From NCBI RefSeq assembly GCF_030813915.1, contig NZ_JAUSUJ010000032.1:1-64000 (forward strand): a DNA stretch of 64,000 bases, written 5' to 3'. The position numbers and the translations under genes were made by a program. This DNA comes from Rhodoplanes tepidamans. GTDB lineage: Bacteria > Pseudomonadota > Alphaproteobacteria > Rhizobiales > Xanthobacteraceae. Position 1 is the first letter of the stretch. Each line of letters begins with the position of its first letter. This document shows, piece by piece, positions 8,035-17,313 of this stretch. The notes below the pieces were generated by a model, which saw nothing but the letters and a program-made list of their open reading frames with translations, did no database searches and was not told the DNA's origin.

Positions 8035-8829
8035 TCACGGCCGCGCGGCGACGGCGTCGGCCCCGGCGAAATGCGGCGGGCGGCGGTCGATGAAGGCGGC
8101 CATCCCCTCCTTCTGGTCGTCGGTCGCGAACAGCGCGTGGAAGGCGCGGCGCTCGAAGGCGAGGCCTTCGGCGAGCGAGCTCTCGAAGGCGCGGTTCACC
8201 GCCTCCTTGGCGAGCAGCAGCGCGGCGAGCGGCATCGCGGCGATGGCCTCGGCCGTCTTCATCGTCTCGGTCATCAGGTCGGCGAGCGGCACGACGCGCG
8301 CGACGAGCCCCGACCGCTCCGCCTCGGCCGCGTCCATGATCCGGCCGGACAGGCACAGATCCATGGCCTTCGCCTTGCCGACCGCGCGGGTCAGCCGCTG
8401 CGTGCCGCCGATTCCCGGGATGATCCCGAGCTTGATCTCCGGCTGGCCGAACCGTGCGGTGTCGGCCGCGACGATCATGTCGCAGTGCATGGCGAGCTCG
8501 CAGCCGCCGCCGAGGGCGAACCCCGCCACCGCGGCGATCACCGGCTTGCGCACATGGGCGATGCAGTCCCAGGTCGCGGCGAAGTCGCCGAGCAGCACGT
8601 CGGAGAACGACTTGTCCGCCATCTCCCGGATGTCGGCCCCGGCCGCGAACGCCTTCTCGGATCCGGTGATGACGACGCAGCCGATCGACGGGGCCGCCTC
8701 GCAGCCGCGCAGAGCGGCGCTCAACTCGCCGATCAGCTCGGAGTTGATGGCGTTGAGCGCCTCCGGCCGGTTGAGGCGGATGACCGCGACCCGGCCGACG
8801 AACTCGACGATGATGGTCTTGTACGACAT
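8035..8829 (-). CDS. Enoyl-CoA hydratase
   Basis: 264 residues, start [10 protein letters not shown]. Crotonase-fold enzyme that hydrates trans-2-enoyl-CoA to 3-hydroxyacyl-CoA. The oxyanion-hole motifs [12 protein letters not shown] and [15 protein letters not shown] are present with Glu in [24 protein letters not shown] supplies the second catalytic Glu. Length is that of short-chain hydratases (PaaF/crotonase type). It is the last gene of a leftward CoA-thioester operon and follows the dehydrogenase by 69 bp. Confidence 0.93.
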   Translation of the reverse strand: MSYKTIIVEFVGRVAVIRLNRPEALNAINSELIGELSAALRGCEAAPSIGCVVITGSEKAFAAGADIREMADKSFSDVLLGDFAATWDCIAHVRKPVIAAVAGFALGGGCELAMHCDMIVAADTARFGQPEIKLGIIPGIGGTQRLTRAVGKAKAMDLCLSGRIMDAAEAERSGLVARVVPLADLMTETMKTAEAIAAMPLAALLLAKEAVNRAFESSLAEGLAFERRAFHALFATDDQKEGMAAFIDRRPPHFAGADAVAARP

Positions 8830-8898
8830 GGACAGTCCTCGTGACGCGGGCCGCGCGGCACGGTCGCGCCGCCGGCGCGACCGGCGGCCCGATCGGCC

Positions 8899-9765
8899 CT
8901 AGCGGGAGGGCGCGTAGGTGAAGAAGCCGCGGCCGCTCTTGCGGCCGAGATAGCCGGCGTCGCACATCTGCTTGAGCAGCGGGCTCGGGCGATACTTCGG
9001 ATCCTCGAAGCCGTGGCTCAGCGTCTCCATGATGTCGAGCACGATGTCGAGGCCGATCAGGTCGGCGAGCGCCAGCGGCCCCATCGGATGGTTGGCGCCG
9101 AGCTTCATCATCGCGTCGACGTCCTCGGCCGACGCGATCCCCTCGTAGACGCAGTTGATCGCCTCGTTGATCATCGGCACCAGCACGCGGTTGACGACGA
9201 AACCGAAGCTGTCCCGGGCGAGCTTCGGCGTCTTGCCCACGGCTCGCGTCAGCGCGACGACGGTGTCGCAGGCGGCGTCCCCGGTCTGCAGGCCGCGGAT
9301 GATCTCGACCAGCTCCATCATCGGCACCGGATTGAAGAAGTGCATGCCGACCACCCGCTCCGGCGCGGTCGAGACGGCGGCGAGCTGCGTCACCGAGATC
9401 GACGAGGTGTTGGTGGCGAGGATCGCGTCGCGGCGGCAGATCGCGTCGAGCTGGCGGATCACCGCGCCCTTGGTGGTGAAGTCCTCCAGCACCGCCTCGA
9501 TCACCACGTCGCAGTCGGCGAGATCCGCCATCGCGGTGGTCGGGCCGATCCGCGCCAGCGCCGCGTCGCGGTCCGCCACGTCGAGCGTCCTGCGGGCGAC
9601 CTGGCGGTCGAGGTTGCGGGCGATCGTCGCCATCGCCCGGTCGAGGAACTCGGGCTTGAGATCGCACATCGTCACCGGATGGCCGGCGGCCGCGAACAGC
9701 TGCGCGATCCCGTTACCCATCGTGCCGGCACCGACGACACCGATCCGACGAACCACAGACGACAT
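8899..9765 (-). CDS. 3-hydroxybutyryl-CoA dehydrogenase
   Basis: 288 residues, start MSSVVRRIGVVGAGTMG. Oxidises (or reduces, with NAD(P)H) the 3-hydroxyacyl-CoA/3-oxoacyl-CoA pair. The N-terminal Rossmann fold has GAGTMGNGIAQLFAAAGH; the catalytic His is in GMHFFNPVPMMELVEII; the C-terminal helical domain includes LGANHPMGPLALADLIG. Length is typical of the short monofunctional enzyme (Hbd/PaaH). Upstream in-frame ATG codons to 9960 give non-conserved sequence. Together with the hydratase it forms two successive beta-oxidation steps. Confidence 0.93.
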   Translation of the reverse strand: MSSVVRRIGVVGAGTMGNGIAQLFAAAGHPVTMCDLKPEFLDRAMATIARNLDRQVARRTLDVADRDAALARIGPTTAMADLADCDVVIEAVLEDFTTKGAVIRQLDAICRRDAILATNTSSISVTQLAAVSTAPERVVGMHFFNPVPMMELVEIIRGLQTGDAACDTVVALTRAVGKTPKLARDSFGFVVNRVLVPMINEAINCVYEGIASAEDVDAMMKLGANHPMGPLALADLIGLDIVLDIMETLSHGFEDPKYRPSPLLKQMCDAGYLGRKSGRGFFTYAPSR

Positions 9766-9908
9766 CTTTCGACTCCATGTCCCGCCCGTCCGCGCGGCAG
9801 GCGGAGACGGCGCAGACGATCCTTCGAGCCTTGCGGCGGGGAGAGCGGCGGGCGCCGGCGGTGTGTGGTCCGTCGACACCCGCGCGCGGGGGGATTCGGT
9901 CGAGCGGT

Positions 9909-10547
9909 TCAGGCGGCCTTGCGCTGGATGCCGACCGGCAGATTGCTGATCCGGGCCCATTCACCCGTCTCGAACAGCGTGGGCTGCGCGAGATAGGAGA
10001 GGAACAGGCCGGTGGCGTCCTCGCCCCAGAACAGCTCGCCGTTCAGGTGGAAGGTCGGAACCCCGAAGACGCCGAGCGCGACGGCGCGATCCGTGTTGGC
10101 CCGCAGCCCGCTCTTCACCGCGTCGCTGGAGATGAACGCCTCGTCGGTCGGCGAGACGCCGAGCCGCGCGCACAGCTCGGCCCATCCGTCCGGCGTGTTG
10201 ACGTCGCCGCCGTCACGCCAGATGAAGCGCATGATGGTCCGCGTCGTCTCCACCGTCGCACCGACCGCGACCGCCAGGCGCAGCGCCCGGATGGGATTGA
10301 ACGGATGGGCGGGCGGCGTCTTGTAGGGCACGTTCCGCTCGATCGCCCGCTGCTGGGCGATCCGGTAGGTGAAGGTGCGCTTGGTCGGAATCTCCGCCGG
10401 GCCCTTGGTCTTCCAGTGATCCAGGATGGCACCGAGCACGATCGGCTTCGGCACGACCTCGACGTCCGGCGGCAGACGATGGAACTGCTCCTGCTGGATG
10501 TAGGCGAACGGAGAGATGACGTCGTAGAACCATTCGACGACAGGCAT
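9909..10547 (-). CDS. DsbA-family 2-hydroxychromene-2-carboxylate isomerase-like protein
   Basis: 212 residues. Thioredoxin-fold protein of the DsbA/HCCA-isomerase family: N-terminal WFYDVISPFAYIQ in place of the CXXC of true DsbA, and a C-terminal cis-Pro region GVFGVPTFHLNGELFWGEDA. Such proteins are glutathione-dependent isomerases or glutathione transferases (kappa-like) in aromatic catabolism. No signal peptide, so cytoplasmic. It lies between CoA-transferase B and the 3-hydroxyacyl-CoA dehydrogenase on the same strand, which hints at an isomerisation step in the same pathway. The substrate cannot be told from sequence. Confidence 0.85.
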   Translation of the reverse strand: MPVVEWFYDVISPFAYIQQEQFHRLPPDVEVVPKPIVLGAILDHWKTKGPAEIPTKRTFTYRIAQQRAIERNVPYKTPPAHPFNPIRALRLAVAVGATVETTRTIMRFIWRDGGDVNTPDGWAELCARLGVSPTDEAFISSDAVKSGLRANTDRAVALGVFGVPTFHLNGELFWGEDATGLFLSYLAQPTLFETGEWARISNLPVGIQRKAA

Positions 10548-10739
10548 TGCAAACCTCGTGATCTTGCAGCGGCCGGGCCGGAGCGTCGTCCGGTCGACGC
10601 GACCCGCTCCCGTCGTCCCGCGGTGCCCGCCGACGGCGAGCTCGAGGGACGAGCGGCCCGGGCCGTCGCCCCTGGGCGCTCGCCCGGACAGAGGCGAGCA
10701 CTTCGGGGTGACGGACTGATTCGGAATCGGCGGAAGGTG
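10548..10739. other. Intergenic region inside the CoA operon
   Basis: 192 bp between CoA-transferase B and the DsbA-like gene. It contains loose inverted GC arms (GTCGTCCCGCGGTG and CTTCGGGGTGACGG at about 10611-10720) of the palindromic-repeat type. No gene seen. It may split the operon into two transcripts. Confidence 0.35.
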
Positions 10740-11459
10740 TCAGTTCAGGCCGAGCTTCATCGGGCCGAAGTCCGGCGCGACCTCGAACTCGGCCTCGGTG
10801 ATGGCGCGGATGTCCTCGACCCCGAGCCCCGGGAACGCCTCGCGCAGGATCAGGCCGCCCTGCGGCTTCACGTCGAACACCGCCTTGTCGGTGACGATGA
10901 CCTTGATGCAGCGCGTGCCGGTGAGCGGCAGGGTCGAGCGGCGCTTGACCTTGCTGTCGCCGGCCTTGTCGATGTGCTGGAGCGCCGCGATCACCCGCTT
11001 GACGCCGTAGCACAGGTCCATGGCGCCGCCCGGTCCGGGCCACCAGTGGCCGTTGCGCTTGGCCGCCCAGTTGGCCAGGTTGCCCTCCTGGTCGACCTCG
11101 AGGGCGCCCAGCACGGTGATGTCGATGAAGCCGTTGCGCATCGCGCCGAACGAGGTGGTCAGCGGCATCACGCAGGCGCCGGGCAGCAGCGTGATCGGCT
11201 CGCAGCCGGCATTGGTGATGTCGCTGTCGGCGTCGAGCGTCCCCGGCTTGGCGCCGAAGCCGAAGCAGCCGTTCTCGGCGTGGAAGATCACCGACATGCC
11301 CTTCGGCAGGTAGTTCGAGGTGAGGGTCGGGATGCCGAAGCCGAGATTGACGACCTCGCCGTCCTTCACCTCGGCGGCGCAGCGGCGGGCGATGATCTCG
11401 CGCGGGCTGAGACGGGCGAGGTCCGGCGAGCCGGGGCGGACAGAAACCTTCGCGTCCAT
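10740..11459 (-). CDS. 3-oxoacid CoA-transferase subunit B
   Basis: 239 residues, start MDAKVSVRPG. The ATG is preferred to a GTG 9 nt upstream because GAGGAG is 8 nt before the ATG. Family I CoA-transferase beta chain: GEVVNLGFGIPTLTSNYLP and HAENGCFGFG, where the Glu corresponds to the catalytic Glu of AtoA/ScoB. Also GGAMDLCYGVKRVI. With subunit A it transfers CoA between a 3-oxoacid (or related acid) and acetyl- or succinyl-CoA. The A gene ends 12 nt upstream, so they are co-translated. Confidence 0.9.
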   Translation of the reverse strand: MDAKVSVRPGSPDLARLSPREIIARRCAAEVKDGEVVNLGFGIPTLTSNYLPKGMSVIFHAENGCFGFGAKPGTLDADSDITNAGCEPITLLPGACVMPLTTSFGAMRNGFIDITVLGALEVDQEGNLANWAAKRNGHWWPGPGGAMDLCYGVKRVIAALQHIDKAGDSKVKRRSTLPLTGTRCIKVIVTDKAVFDVKPQGGLILREAFPGLGVEDIRAITEAEFEVAPDFGPMKLGLN

Positions 11460-11471
11460 GACGGGCACTCC

Positions 11472-12224
11472 TCAGGCGGCGACCGGCGCGAGACGGCCGA
11501 GCTTGATCCAGTGGTTGCGGTAGTGGTCCTGCTGCTCGGCCAGCGTCTGGCCCTGCACCACGGCGTCGATGAACGGTCCGGGGATGCCGACGCGGTCGGG
11601 CGGGATGGTGCCGACCGGCACGATCTCGTTCACCTCGACGATGGCGTAGTCGGCCGCCATCGCGATGTCGCACTGGTTCTGCGCGCTGGTGTAACGGAAC
11701 TCGACATTGCCGAGCGGGTCGGCGCGCCAGCCCTTGACCAGCGCGACGTCGGCGCGGAGCGCCTCCTCGACGAAGTACTCCTTGCCGTTCAGCGTGATCT
11801 TCGGCTTGGGCTCGGTCAGCTGCGGGAACAGTCCGGGCTGGTCGAGGATGCCGATGCCGACCGGCACCAGCACGCCGCCGAGCCCCATCGCGCCGGCCCG
11901 CACCTTCTCGGCGACCGTGCCCATCGGATAGAACTGACGGACCATCAGCTTGTCGGCCAGATAGGCGTCGGACGACTCGGTCGTGGTGGCGACGTGGCTG
12001 GAGATCAGCTCCTTGACCAGTCCCTTGGCGTAGAGGTGCCCCTTGCCGAAGCCGCCGGTCATGCCCGGCGTGAGGGCGATCAGCGTGAGGTCGCCGACCT
12101 CGTGCTCGACCAGCCACTCGATACACCTGATCGGCTCCGCCGCACCGACGAATTCCCCGATCATCAATCGGCTGCCTCGGGAGACGCGCCGCATGGCGTC
12201 GTCCAACTGCATCACTTTGCTCAT
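11472..12224 (-). CDS. 3-oxoacid CoA-transferase subunit A
   Basis: 250 residues, start MSKVMQLDDAMRRVSRG. Alpha chain of a family I CoA-transferase: GSRLMIGEFVGAAEPIRCIEWL, LTLIALTPGMTGGFGKG, EKVRAGAMGLGGVLVPVGIG and PKITLNGKEYFVEEALRADVALVKGW. It is the first gene of the leftward CoA operon. The substrate acid is not predictable; partners downstream fit activation of acetoacetate, butyrate or a ring-cleavage acid. An AAGTATGTTACGGTTA motif lies 103 bp upstream of the start. Confidence 0.9.
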   Translation of the reverse strand: MSKVMQLDDAMRRVSRGSRLMIGEFVGAAEPIRCIEWLVEHEVGDLTLIALTPGMTGGFGKGHLYAKGLVKELISSHVATTTESSDAYLADKLMVRQFYPMGTVAEKVRAGAMGLGGVLVPVGIGILDQPGLFPQLTEPKPKITLNGKEYFVEEALRADVALVKGWRADPLGNVEFRYTSAQNQCDIAMAADYAIVEVNEIVPVGTIPPDRVGIPGPFIDAVVQGQTLAEQQDHYRNHWIKLGRLAPVAA

Positions 12225-12581
12225 CGACTGCTCCGTTCCAGCGAACGTGTGTGAAGCCGGCGTCGACCGCGAACATTCCGTCCGTCGGTTCCGGGTCCCT
12301 GGGTATCGAGGCGGGTGCGCCGCGAGAAGTATGTTACGGTTAGACCACGCCCCGCCTCGTTGCGCCCGGCGCGCCGCGGTGCGGGCCGGCACCGCGGCCC
12401 GCCCCGGACCACCGCGCGTCCCGCCACCGGCCGCCGCCTCCCCCGTTCCCGACAGGGCACGATCGTCCTAACCGTAAGTTACTTCTGCGGCCCCGGCGGG
12501 CTCTCCATCATCCGCGCGTCTATCCGACAACCGGTTTGGGAGGCGGGCGGCGAAGCGTCGTCCCGCGCGCAGGAGACGAGC
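12225..12581. promoter_or_regulatory. Divergent promoter region with inverted pair of TAACCGTAA motifs
   Basis: Between the leftward CoA-transferase and a rightward membrane protein gene. Two copies of one motif face each gene: AAGTATGTTACGGTTA at 12327-12342 and TAACCGTAAGTTACTT at 12469-12484. Each has its TAACCGTAA end leading toward the gene it precedes, about 100 bp before the start codon. A third copy lies at 17419-17434. Probably the operator of one regulator. Confidence 0.5.
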
Positions 12582-13820
12582 ATGACAGATGCGATCTCGA
12601 CGAGAGCCGAGAGATTTCAGATCAGCGGCAAGCTGTCCATCGGAGCGACCGGCGTGTTGCTCTGCTTCGCGTTCGCCGTGATCTACTGGCCGCTCTGGGG
12701 CACGCTGGCCAAGTGGTTCATCGGCTTCACGGCGGCCGAGGGACTGGCGAGCGCCGATCCCGCGCTCGCCCGGAAGTTCGTCGGCGTGTTCGCCGAAGGC
12801 ACGTTCTTCTGGTGCGCGATCTGCGCCTGGATCTGGCAGACGCTGATCTTCGGCAATTACGGCAAGTACCGCTTCGGCACGGCGCAGCCGCTGGCGGGCG
12901 TGTGGTACACGGGCGTCAGCGTGGTGTGCGGAATCGCCGGCTTCCTGGCGCTGGTCGGCCTGATCGGACTCTGGTGGACGCCGTTCAACCTGCGCATCCT
13001 GCTCGCCCCGCGGACGCCCGACGAGCTGAAGCTCGCGCTCGAAGGCTGGGAGGCGTCGAACTTCTACGTCCTGCCGGTGATCATCGCCCAGATCCCCTTC
13101 GTGTCGCTGTTCCAGAAGAAGCCCTGGGCCGGCAAGGTCCCGCCGCCGCTCGACGGCGTCGGCCTGATGGCGACCAGCACGGCGGTCGCGCTGATCGTGT
13201 GGATGGCGCTGTTCGTGCCGAGCTTCTTCCATCTCGACATGGGCGGCCACCGGATCGTCGCGCAGCCGCTCGGCTCGTGGCCGCAGGTGCTCGCCTTCTG
13301 CCAGGGCTTCATCTTCTGGTTCCTGATTCCGGCCGAGGGCGGCGAGGGCTATCCCTACAAGGCGATCACCGGCAGGCAGCCGTGGATGGGGCTCTCCGGG
13401 CTCGCCATCGCGCTCGTCTGCGGCGGCATCGCGATGCCGGAGTTCTACGCATGGCTGGCCCGGAGCTTCCAGATCAATCCCGGCGTCAACCCCTACGTGA
13501 CCGCTGCCTCGCTCGAGCTGTCGCTGATCGTCACGATGCTGTGCTGGCACCATCTGTTCGACGACTATCCGGGTCCCGACCTGGTGGCGGACGTCCGCCT
13601 GCGGGTCGCGGTCCGGGTCGTGATCTGGCTGGTGCTGGGCACCGTCTTCGGCTTCGGCTGGCTCCACGCCTACACGCTGCTGCCGTTCGCCGGCAACGAT
13701 CTCGGGCTCGGCATTCCGATGATGGGCGTGCTCGCCGGCCAGTTCGCCCTGCTGATGGTGTTCCTGGTGTTCAACACGTTCTTCGACAAGTGGCCGGTCG
13801 TGCGCCGCAAGGCGGGCTGA
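12582..13820 (+). CDS. Multi-pass membrane protein of unknown function
   Basis: 412 residues with about ten hydrophobic segments (for example LSIGATGVLLCFAFAVIYW, FLALVGLIGLWW, LIVTMLCWHHLF, FGWLHAYTLLPF). Notable features are an N-terminal amphipathic region, a conserved-looking HHLFDDYPGPD loop and a cytoplasmic KWPVVRRKAG tail. No transporter family was recognised with confidence. The divergent CoA operon shares the same motif at about the same distance, so it may carry the substrate of that pathway across the membrane. This link is inference from shared promoter sequence only. Confidence 0.75.
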   Translation: MTDAISTRAERFQISGKLSIGATGVLLCFAFAVIYWPLWGTLAKWFIGFTAAEGLASADPALARKFVGVFAEGTFFWCAICAWIWQTLIFGNYGKYRFGTAQPLAGVWYTGVSVVCGIAGFLALVGLIGLWWTPFNLRILLAPRTPDELKLALEGWEASNFYVLPVIIAQIPFVSLFQKKPWAGKVPPPLDGVGLMATSTAVALIVWMALFVPSFFHLDMGGHRIVAQPLGSWPQVLAFCQGFIFWFLIPAEGGEGYPYKAITGRQPWMGLSGLAIALVCGGIAMPEFYAWLARSFQINPGVNPYVTAASLELSLIVTMLCWHHLFDDYPGPDLVADVRLRVAVRVVIWLVLGTVFGFGWLHAYTLLPFAGNDLGLGIPMMGVLAGQFALLMVFLVFNTFFDKWPVVRRKAG

Positions 13821-13935
13821 AGCCGCGGGTCCCCGGTCCGGCCGGACGCCGGACATGACGAAAGGCGCGGAGCGGCCGTCGCGTCGCCGCCCCGCGCCCT
13901 CTCCCGACACCGAGGCGCCGGCGCGGCGGGCCGCG

Positions 13936-16900
13936 TCAGGCCGTTCGCTTGAGCAGCGGGGCGGCCTCGCCGGCCCGGCACGCCTCCACCTCGGCCAGCC
14001 GGGCGGCGGCGCGGCGCTCCAGCGCGACGGCGTCCTGGGCCCGCGCGACACTGATCGCCTGGCGGAAATGGCGGATCGCCGAGTCGTAGTTGGGAGTCGC
14101 CTCGGCCAGCGCGAACTCGCCGCTGACGCGCAGGATCTCGGCGTCCCACAGATGCTCGCTCTGCGACGCCGAGAACGACCAGGCGGCGTCGATCGCCGCC
14201 AGCCCGCGCTCGTGATCGCCGCCGAGATGGCCCTGCGCCATCGTGATCCACAGGATCGGCGACAGGAAGCCGCCCCACAGCCGCCGGAAGTCGTCGATCG
14301 CCGACGACATGGTGGCGAGCGCCGCGCGGTCGCCGAGGCGGAGCAGCGCGTGCCACGCCACGCCGAAGTCGCCGAGCGGACGCCAGTGGGCGAAGCCGTG
14401 CTCGTCGCTGAGCTTGCGCAGCTGTCCGCCGTGCTCGGCGGCGCTGTCGATCGCGCCGCGCAGGATGTCGAGGATCACGTGCCACCCGAGCGCCATCGCC
14501 TGGCTGGGCGCGTGGTTCTGCGCGGCCGCGGTGGTCAGCGCGCGGCTCGCAGCGGCGGTCGCCGCCGTCTCGTCTCCCTGCAGCCACAGCGCCCAGGCGC
14601 TGTAGGCGGCCGCCGCGACCCCGGCGTCGTAGCCGTGCGACGGCTTGTAGCGGCGGATGTCGTAGCGGAGCAGCACCTTGTCGAGCCAGGCGCGCGCCGT
14701 GACGAGGCGGCCCTGATAGAGGGCGCTCGTCCCGATCATCCGCCGCGCCTCCAGGAGCAGGTTGGCGTTGCGGGCCCGCGCCGCGTTGTTGGCGCAGTTG
14801 CGGGCCAGATCGGTCGCCTCCTCCCACTTGCCGCGACCGGCCAGATAGGTCCAGCAGCCGGCGAAGGCGGCGGCCTCCTGCTCGCGGGTGCCGAACTCGC
14901 GGCACAGCGTCCGGGCCCGCTTGTAGAGCGGATAGAGGCCGGAGGCGCCGTAGCCCTTGGTGATGCGGATCACCACGCCGAGCGCGGTGAGGATGTCGGC
15001 CTCGAGCCGCTTCGGGCGCTCGGCCGCCGGAATGCGGTCCAGCGCCTTGAGGCCGGCTTCGAGGTGGTGCTGCGCCTCCTCGTTGGCGAAGACCCGCATG
15101 GCGGCCTGGCCGGCCTCGAACCACAGCGGCGCCGACTCGTGCGGGCGGTCCGCCTTGTCGAAATGCGAGGCGATGAACTCGGGGCGGCGGTCCACCGCGA
15201 AGCGCGTCCGGGTCGAGAGCGCGCGGGCGATGCGCTCGTGAAAGGCCCGCCGCTGCTGCGGCAGGATCGACTCGTAGGCGGCGTCGCGCAGCAGGATGTG
15301 GCGGAAGCACAGGAAGCCGTTGCAGTCGTCGACGACCGGCAGGAGGATCTCGTCCTCGATCAGCTGGCGGATCGCCGTGGCGAAGGTGGCCGACGGCACG
15401 TCGAGGAGCGCGGCCAGGAAGTCGCCCTGGAAGTCGCGGCCGATCACCGAGGCCATCTGGGCCAGCAGCCGGTTGTCGCCCAGGCGGTCGAGCCGCGCCA
15501 TGAACAGGTCGATGAGGCTGCCGGGGACGCCGTCGGGCGGCGTGCCGGGCGCGACCACGGTCCGGGCCAGCTCCTCGATGAACAGCGGGATGCCCTCGGC
15601 CTTCTCGACGATCGAGCCGCGGCAGTCCGGCGTGATCGCGCCGGGGCCGACGATCTCGTCGATCAGATGCTCGGCGTCGCTGTTTCCGAGCGGCGCCAGC
15701 TCGAGGACCGTCGCGCGCGGCAGCCGGCGGATGCAGGCCTCCGCCTCCGGCCGCGTGGTGACGACCAGGAAGACCGGCGCCGTCGCGATGGTGCGCGCCA
15801 GCAGATGGACGAACTCGCGGGTCGAGGGATCGAGCCAGTGGGCGTCCTCGACGACGAGCAGCAGCGGCCCGCGCCGTGCCGCGCCGAGCGTCAGCCGCAC
15901 GAGCAGCGCCAGCGTCAGGTCCTTGCGCTGCCGCGCCGGGAGGTCGGCCAGCCGGCCGTCCTCGGGCAGGCCGAACAGCGATTCGAGCAGCGGCTGGGCG
16001 AGCGCGTCCGTCTCGTCGGCGCGCCGGAGCAGCGCCGCGAGCTTGTCGAGGATGGCCGGCGTGTCGTCGTCCTTGCCGATGCTCGCCGCCTCGGCGACCC
16101 GCTTGCGGATCGGCGCGAAGGAGCAGCCGCGGTCGGTCGGCAGCGCGCGCAGCAGCCAGCGCTCCGCCGCCTGGCTCTCGATCGTCGCCCACAGCTCCTG
16201 GACGAGACGCGACTTGCCGATTCCCGGCTCGCCGGTGACGACGGCGACCTGGCCCTCGCGGGCGACGACGCGCGACCAGCGTCCGCGCAGCAGGCCGAGC
16301 TCGTGCTGACGGCCGATCAGCGGCGACGCGCCGATGTGCGGAAGCACGTCGCCGAGCGGACTGACCGCGGTCACCCGCCACGCCGTGCCGCCGGAGGCGA
16401 GCTGCATGGCCGCCGTCTCGGTCTGGCAGATCCGCGGCGTCAGCCGGCGCGTGGCGTCGGAGACGAGAACGCCGCGCGGCGGCGCGTGCGAGAAGATCGT
16501 CGTGGCCATCCCGACGACGTCGCCCAGCAGGGCCGGCGCCACCCGGTTCGGCGAGCCGCCGATCGACCCGCTCACCGCCCATCCGGTGGCGACGCCGGCG
16601 CGCGCCGCCGCTCCGGACAGGACGGGATGATCGTTCAGCGCCGTGACGATCTCCATGGCGGCCATGACGCCGCGATGCGCCGCGTGCTCGAGCGACTGCG
16701 GCCAGCCGAAGAACGCGACGAAGCGATCGGCCCCCTCCTCCGCGAGCCGTCCGCCGAACGCCTCGGTGATCCGCGCGCAATGCTCGCGGAAGGCCGGAAA
16801 CGCCTCGTGGATCGAATCGCCCGGCCCGCTGCCGTCGTCGCTGCACAGCCCGCACGACACCACCGTGACGTGATGGCGGCACGGCGACGTGGCGGCCGGC

Positions 16901-17313
16901 GCCGGCTCGCATCTGGTGGTGCCGCCGTGCGACGGATGCACGAGACGCGGAACGTAGCATCCCTTCGGAATGTGCAGGACCGCCGGCTGGCCGGCGCCGG
17001 AGCCGCGCGCGTATTCGGCGAGCAGGCGGCGCAGCCGTCCGGCCTCGACCCGCACCACCGCGTTGCTGCTCGGATCGAACGAGGCGTCCTTGCCGAACAC
17101 CGACAGCGCGATCCCGTATTCCTTGATCGACTTCTCGCGCCCGGCGAGCCATTCGCCGACCAGGAACGCGAGCAGCGTCGCCATGCGGGGCGACGCGACG
17201 AACTCCGGACTCGCGATCGTACGGGACAGGACCGCGCCGACCTCCTCCGGGTCGAAACCGACCGGCTCCGGTCGCGTCGTGGTCGTCGTCTCCAACAGCG
17301 CCATGCTCTCCAC
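13936..17313 (-). CDS. Giant regulator: DNA-binding-type N-domain, degenerate nucleotide cyclase, AAA ATPase, TPR
   Basis: 1125 residues. About 25-120 is the module found before many alphaproteobacterial cyclases (SPRMATLLAFLVGEWLAG, IKEYGIALSVFG, FDPSSNAVVRVEAGRLRRLL, PKGCYVP). About 150-300 is class III cyclase-like, but the first metal-binding Asp (FADLVGST in active enzymes) reads SCGLCSDDG, so catalysis is doubtful. About 340-600 is an AAA/NB-ARC-like ATPase with GEPGIGKSRL and LLLVVEDAHWLD. The remaining 500 residues are helical TPR-like repeats. Probably a signal-responsive transcription regulator. MALLE nine bases downstream is an alternative start. Confidence 0.8.
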   Translation of the reverse strand: MESMALLETTTTTRPEPVGFDPEEVGAVLSRTIASPEFVASPRMATLLAFLVGEWLAGREKSIKEYGIALSVFGKDASFDPSSNAVVRVEAGRLRRLLAEYARGSGAGQPAVLHIPKGCYVPRLVHPSHGGTTRCEPAPAATSPCRHHVTVVSCGLCSDDGSGPGDSIHEAFPAFREHCARITEAFGGRLAEEGADRFVAFFGWPQSLEHAAHRGVMAAMEIVTALNDHPVLSGAAARAGVATGWAVSGSIGGSPNRVAPALLGDVVGMATTIFSHAPPRGVLVSDATRRLTPRICQTETAAMQLASGGTAWRVTAVSPLGDVLPHIGASPLIGRQHELGLLRGRWSRVVAREGQVAVVTGEPGIGKSRLVQELWATIESQAAERWLLRALPTDRGCSFAPIRKRVAEAASIGKDDDTPAILDKLAALLRRADETDALAQPLLESLFGLPEDGRLADLPARQRKDLTLALLVRLTLGAARRGPLLLVVEDAHWLDPSTREFVHLLARTIATAPVFLVVTTRPEAEACIRRLPRATVLELAPLGNSDAEHLIDEIVGPGAITPDCRGSIVEKAEGIPLFIEELARTVVAPGTPPDGVPGSLIDLFMARLDRLGDNRLLAQMASVIGRDFQGDFLAALLDVPSATFATAIRQLIEDEILLPVVDDCNGFLCFRHILLRDAAYESILPQQRRAFHERIARALSTRTRFAVDRRPEFIASHFDKADRPHESAPLWFEAGQAAMRVFANEEAQHHLEAGLKALDRIPAAERPKRLEADILTALGVVIRITKGYGASGLYPLYKRARTLCREFGTREQEAAAFAGCWTYLAGRGKWEEATDLARNCANNAARARNANLLLEARRMIGTSALYQGRLVTARAWLDKVLLRYDIRRYKPSHGYDAGVAAAAYSAWALWLQGDETAATAAASRALTTAAAQNHAPSQAMALGWHVILDILRGAIDSAAEHGGQLRKLSDEHGFAHWRPLGDFGVAWHALLRLGDRAALATMSSAIDDFRRLWGGFLSPILWITMAQGHLGGDHERGLAAIDAAWSFSASQSEHLWDAEILRVSGEFALAEATPNYDSAIRHFRQAISVARAQDAVALERRAAARLAEVEACRAGEAAPLLKRTA

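Noticed and set aside
13936-17313. Functional adenylate cyclase
   Set aside because: The first metal-binding Asp motif is absent, so only a cyclase-like fold is claimed.
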